Part shown: piece by piece, positions 62,734 through 64,000 of the stretch | Numbering within the stretch: position 1 is the first letter of the stretch | How the letters are laid out: each line of letters starts with the position of its first letter | Source of the DNA: Hyphomonas sp. L-53-1-40 | GTDB lineage: Bacteria > Pseudomonadota > Alphaproteobacteria > Caulobacterales > Hyphomonadaceae | Reading direction: 5' to 3' | Length of the DNA stretch: 64,000 bases | NCBI RefSeq assembly: GCF_000682775.1 | Contig: NZ_AWFI01000020.1 | Span: 1 to 64,000 of the forward strand | Program-made: the position numbers and the translations under genes | The notes under the pieces: model-generated | Seen by the model: the letters and a program-made list of their open reading frames with translations, nothing else | Databases searched by the model: none | Told to the model about the DNA's origin: nothing

Positions 62734-63489
62734 TCAGCCGAGCCTCTGACGAGATGCCCACAGGCCGTTGAGGATGGTCCACAGCGTCATGAAGCCGACG
62801 AAGAATAGCACAGCGCGCAATTCCAGCACGCCGCGCTGTGCAGCCTCAAAATGCGACAGGAATGAGAACTGGGCCACCAGGTCGGCAAGGCCCGCGCCGA
62901 ACAGGCTCTTCACACCGGACAAGACGAGGGGCCATCCAGCGGCTGTGAACACGAAGGCCACGACAACACTCATAACAAAGGCGGTGACCTGACTGCGGGT
63001 GAGGGCGGAGATAGCGGCCCCAATGGAGAGGTAGGAGCCAGCCATCAGAAGGCTGACAAAATAGGTCAGCGCGATGGCAGCATTGTCCGGATTGCCGAGA
63101 TAATTGACGGTGATCCACATCGGTAGCGTCAGGACCAGCCCGACAGCCGCGACGGTCCATGCGGCGCAGAGCTTTCCCAGCACCAGGCCCGGCATGCCGA
63201 GGGGCAGGGAAAGCAGCAGCTCGTCGGTTCCGGCACTGGTTTCATCTGCCCAGAGGCGCATGGCGAGCGCTGGCAGGAAGATCATGTAGATCCAGGGATG
63301 CCAGACGAAGAAGGGGGACAGGTCTGCAGTGCCTGTATCAAAGAAGCGGGCGGCCTCCCATGTGAACATGCCGATCGAAAGCAGGAAAACCGCGAGAAAA
63401 ACATAGGCCATTGGCGTTGCGAAGTATGCGCCAAGCTCACGCCGGAAGGTCGGCAGGAAACTGTCGAATTGTTGACGGAACCGGTTCAT
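62734..63489 (-). CDS. ABC transporter permease (GldF-like)
   Basis: The 251-residue inner-membrane protein has six hydrophobic segments of the ABC-2 type. Markers are FRRELGAYFATPMAYVFLAV near residue 15, ETSAGTDELLLSLPLGMPGLVLGKL in the middle and a last segment AVLFFVGFMTLWTILNGLWA. The substrate is unknown. It overlaps the upstream ATPase gene by four bases and precedes the accessory gene by one base. Confidence 0.88.
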   Translation of the reverse strand: MNRFRQQFDSFLPTFRRELGAYFATPMAYVFLAVFLLSIGMFTWEAARFFDTGTADLSPFFVWHPWIYMIFLPALAMRLWADETSAGTDELLLSLPLGMPGLVLGKLCAAWTVAAVGLVLTLPMWITVNYLGNPDNAAIALTYFVSLLMAGSYLSIGAAISALTRSQVTAFVMSVVVAFVFTAAGWPLVLSGVKSLFGAGLADLVAQFSFLSHFEAAQRGVLELRAVLFFVGFMTLWTILNGLWASRQRLG

Positions 63490-64000
63490 GCGGATTCGGC
63501 CTCTGCCTGGTCGGTTAGCCGCGTAAAGGCGCTTTCAAGCGTGCCATCTGCAGATTGCTTCAACAGGCCTTCGGGCGTCTCATCGGCAACAATACGGCCG
63601 CGATCCACAACAATGGCGCGTGTGCACATGGCCGGAACTTCGGTCAGCGTGTGCGTGGAGATGACAATTGCCTTGCGCGGCGCCATACGCGCGATCAGGG
63701 CGCGCACAGCTCGCTTCTGGTTTGGGTCGAGGCCATCGGTGGGCTCGTCCAGAAGCAAGACAGGTGGATCATGCAGGATGGCGCCGGCCAGGCCGACACG
63801 GCGGCGATAGCCCTTGGAGAGCGATCCGATCCTTTGTCCGCAAACGGTGGAAATGCGAGAGTCCGCAATGGCGCGTTCGATTGCCGATTTACGTTCGGAC
63901 CGGGGGAGGGACCGAGCAGCCGCCATGAAGGCGAGGAATTCCGGTGGGGTCATGTCGTCATACAGCGGCGCGCCTTCGGGCAGGTAGCCCAAAGCGGCCT
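63486..64000 (-). CDS. ABC transporter ATP-binding protein (GldA-like), cut by the window edge
   Basis: The C-terminal 170 or so residues of an ABC ATPase run off the end of the window. The start and Walker A motif lie beyond it. Visible are the Q-loop-adjacent phrase LGYLPEGAPLYDDMTPPEFL, the signature SLSKGYRRRVGLAGAILHDP, the Walker B LLLDEPTDGLDPNQK and the switch histidine in VISTHTLTEVPAMCTRA. It pairs with the GldF-like permease. The product extends past the final base. Confidence 0.9.
   Translation of the reverse strand, partial: AALGYLPEGAPLYDDMTPPEFLAFMAAARSLPRSERKSAIERAIADSRISTVCGQRIGSLSKGYRRRVGLAGAILHDPPVLLLDEPTDGLDPNQKRAVRALIARMAPRKAIVISTHTLTEVPAMCTRAIVVDRGRIVADETPEGLLKQSADGTLESAFTRLTDQAEAESA

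Overview
The window is a GC-rich, densely packed chromosomal segment of an alphaproteobacterium. The gene content points to the Caulobacterales/Hyphomonadaceae. Indicators are the cell-cycle proteins TrcR (DUF1013) and RcdA (DUF1465) side by side, the order dapF-mtaB-ftsY-ispZ-ccm-acnA, a split leuC/leuD/leuB cluster and a mesaconyl-CoA hydratase. No rRNA, tRNA, CRISPR array, insertion sequence or prophage was seen, so this looks like core chromosome with small accessory insertions. The taxonomic call is an inference from synteny and protein families.

Layout. 0-3 kb: a structured non-coding leader, then trcR and a quinone oxidoreductase on the minus strand, and DUF1192 and rcdA on the plus strand. 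3-16 kb: housekeeping and envelope genes (acyltransferase with a TetR regulator, beta carbonic anhydrase, two LysE-type exporters counting one further on, sialidase-like lipoprotein, pyrophosphatase, MAPEG protein, 2OG oxygenase, a broken methyltransferase lipoprotein, Hsp20 behind a probable ROSE-type RNA thermometer, GST, GT4 glycosyltransferase, a stand-alone RibD-like deaminase coupled to gpmA, AGE epimerase). 16-19 kb: an S9 prolyl oligopeptidase and a GNAT protein. 19-28.6 kb: ffh, chorismate mutase, rpsP, rimM, trmD and rplS. This normally tight block is opened by two secreted beta/gamma-crystallin genes and by a mixed-strand insert with GT2, DUF6614 and Rieske oxygenase genes.

28.6-37.2 kb: leucine biosynthesis (leuC, leuD, leuB) with an internally deleted cysK, a VOC protein and small lipoproteins between, followed by asd. 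37.2-43.8 kb: RarD, a LysE family protein, a serine hydrolase, and a carbon module with a CoA-ester lyase and mesaconyl-CoA hydratase. 43.9-52.1 kb: dapF, a frameshifted GNAT gene, mtaB, ftsY, a small XRE/membrane-protein pair, an amidohydrolase, an EamA transporter and ispZ. 52-56.2 kb: a Nudix hydrolase, a MarR-type protein with a histone H1-like tail, and the cytochrome c maturation operon ccmABCDG, including a 54-residue ccmD. 56.3-64 kb: acnA, a DUF1223 protein, and a Gld-like ABC transporter operon that runs off the window.

Points most worth a second look: the MarR/histone-H1-like fusion; the Hsp20 thermometer; the crystallin insertion in the rpsP-rimM-trmD-rplS block; a 26-bp perfect palindrome after arsC; four convergent gene pairs that share a CTAG as overlapping stop codons; three short deletions in conserved genes (a 14-nt loss in a methyltransferase, about 24-27 nt in cysK, and 1 nt in a GNAT gene); and strong inverted repeats in the first 270 bases.
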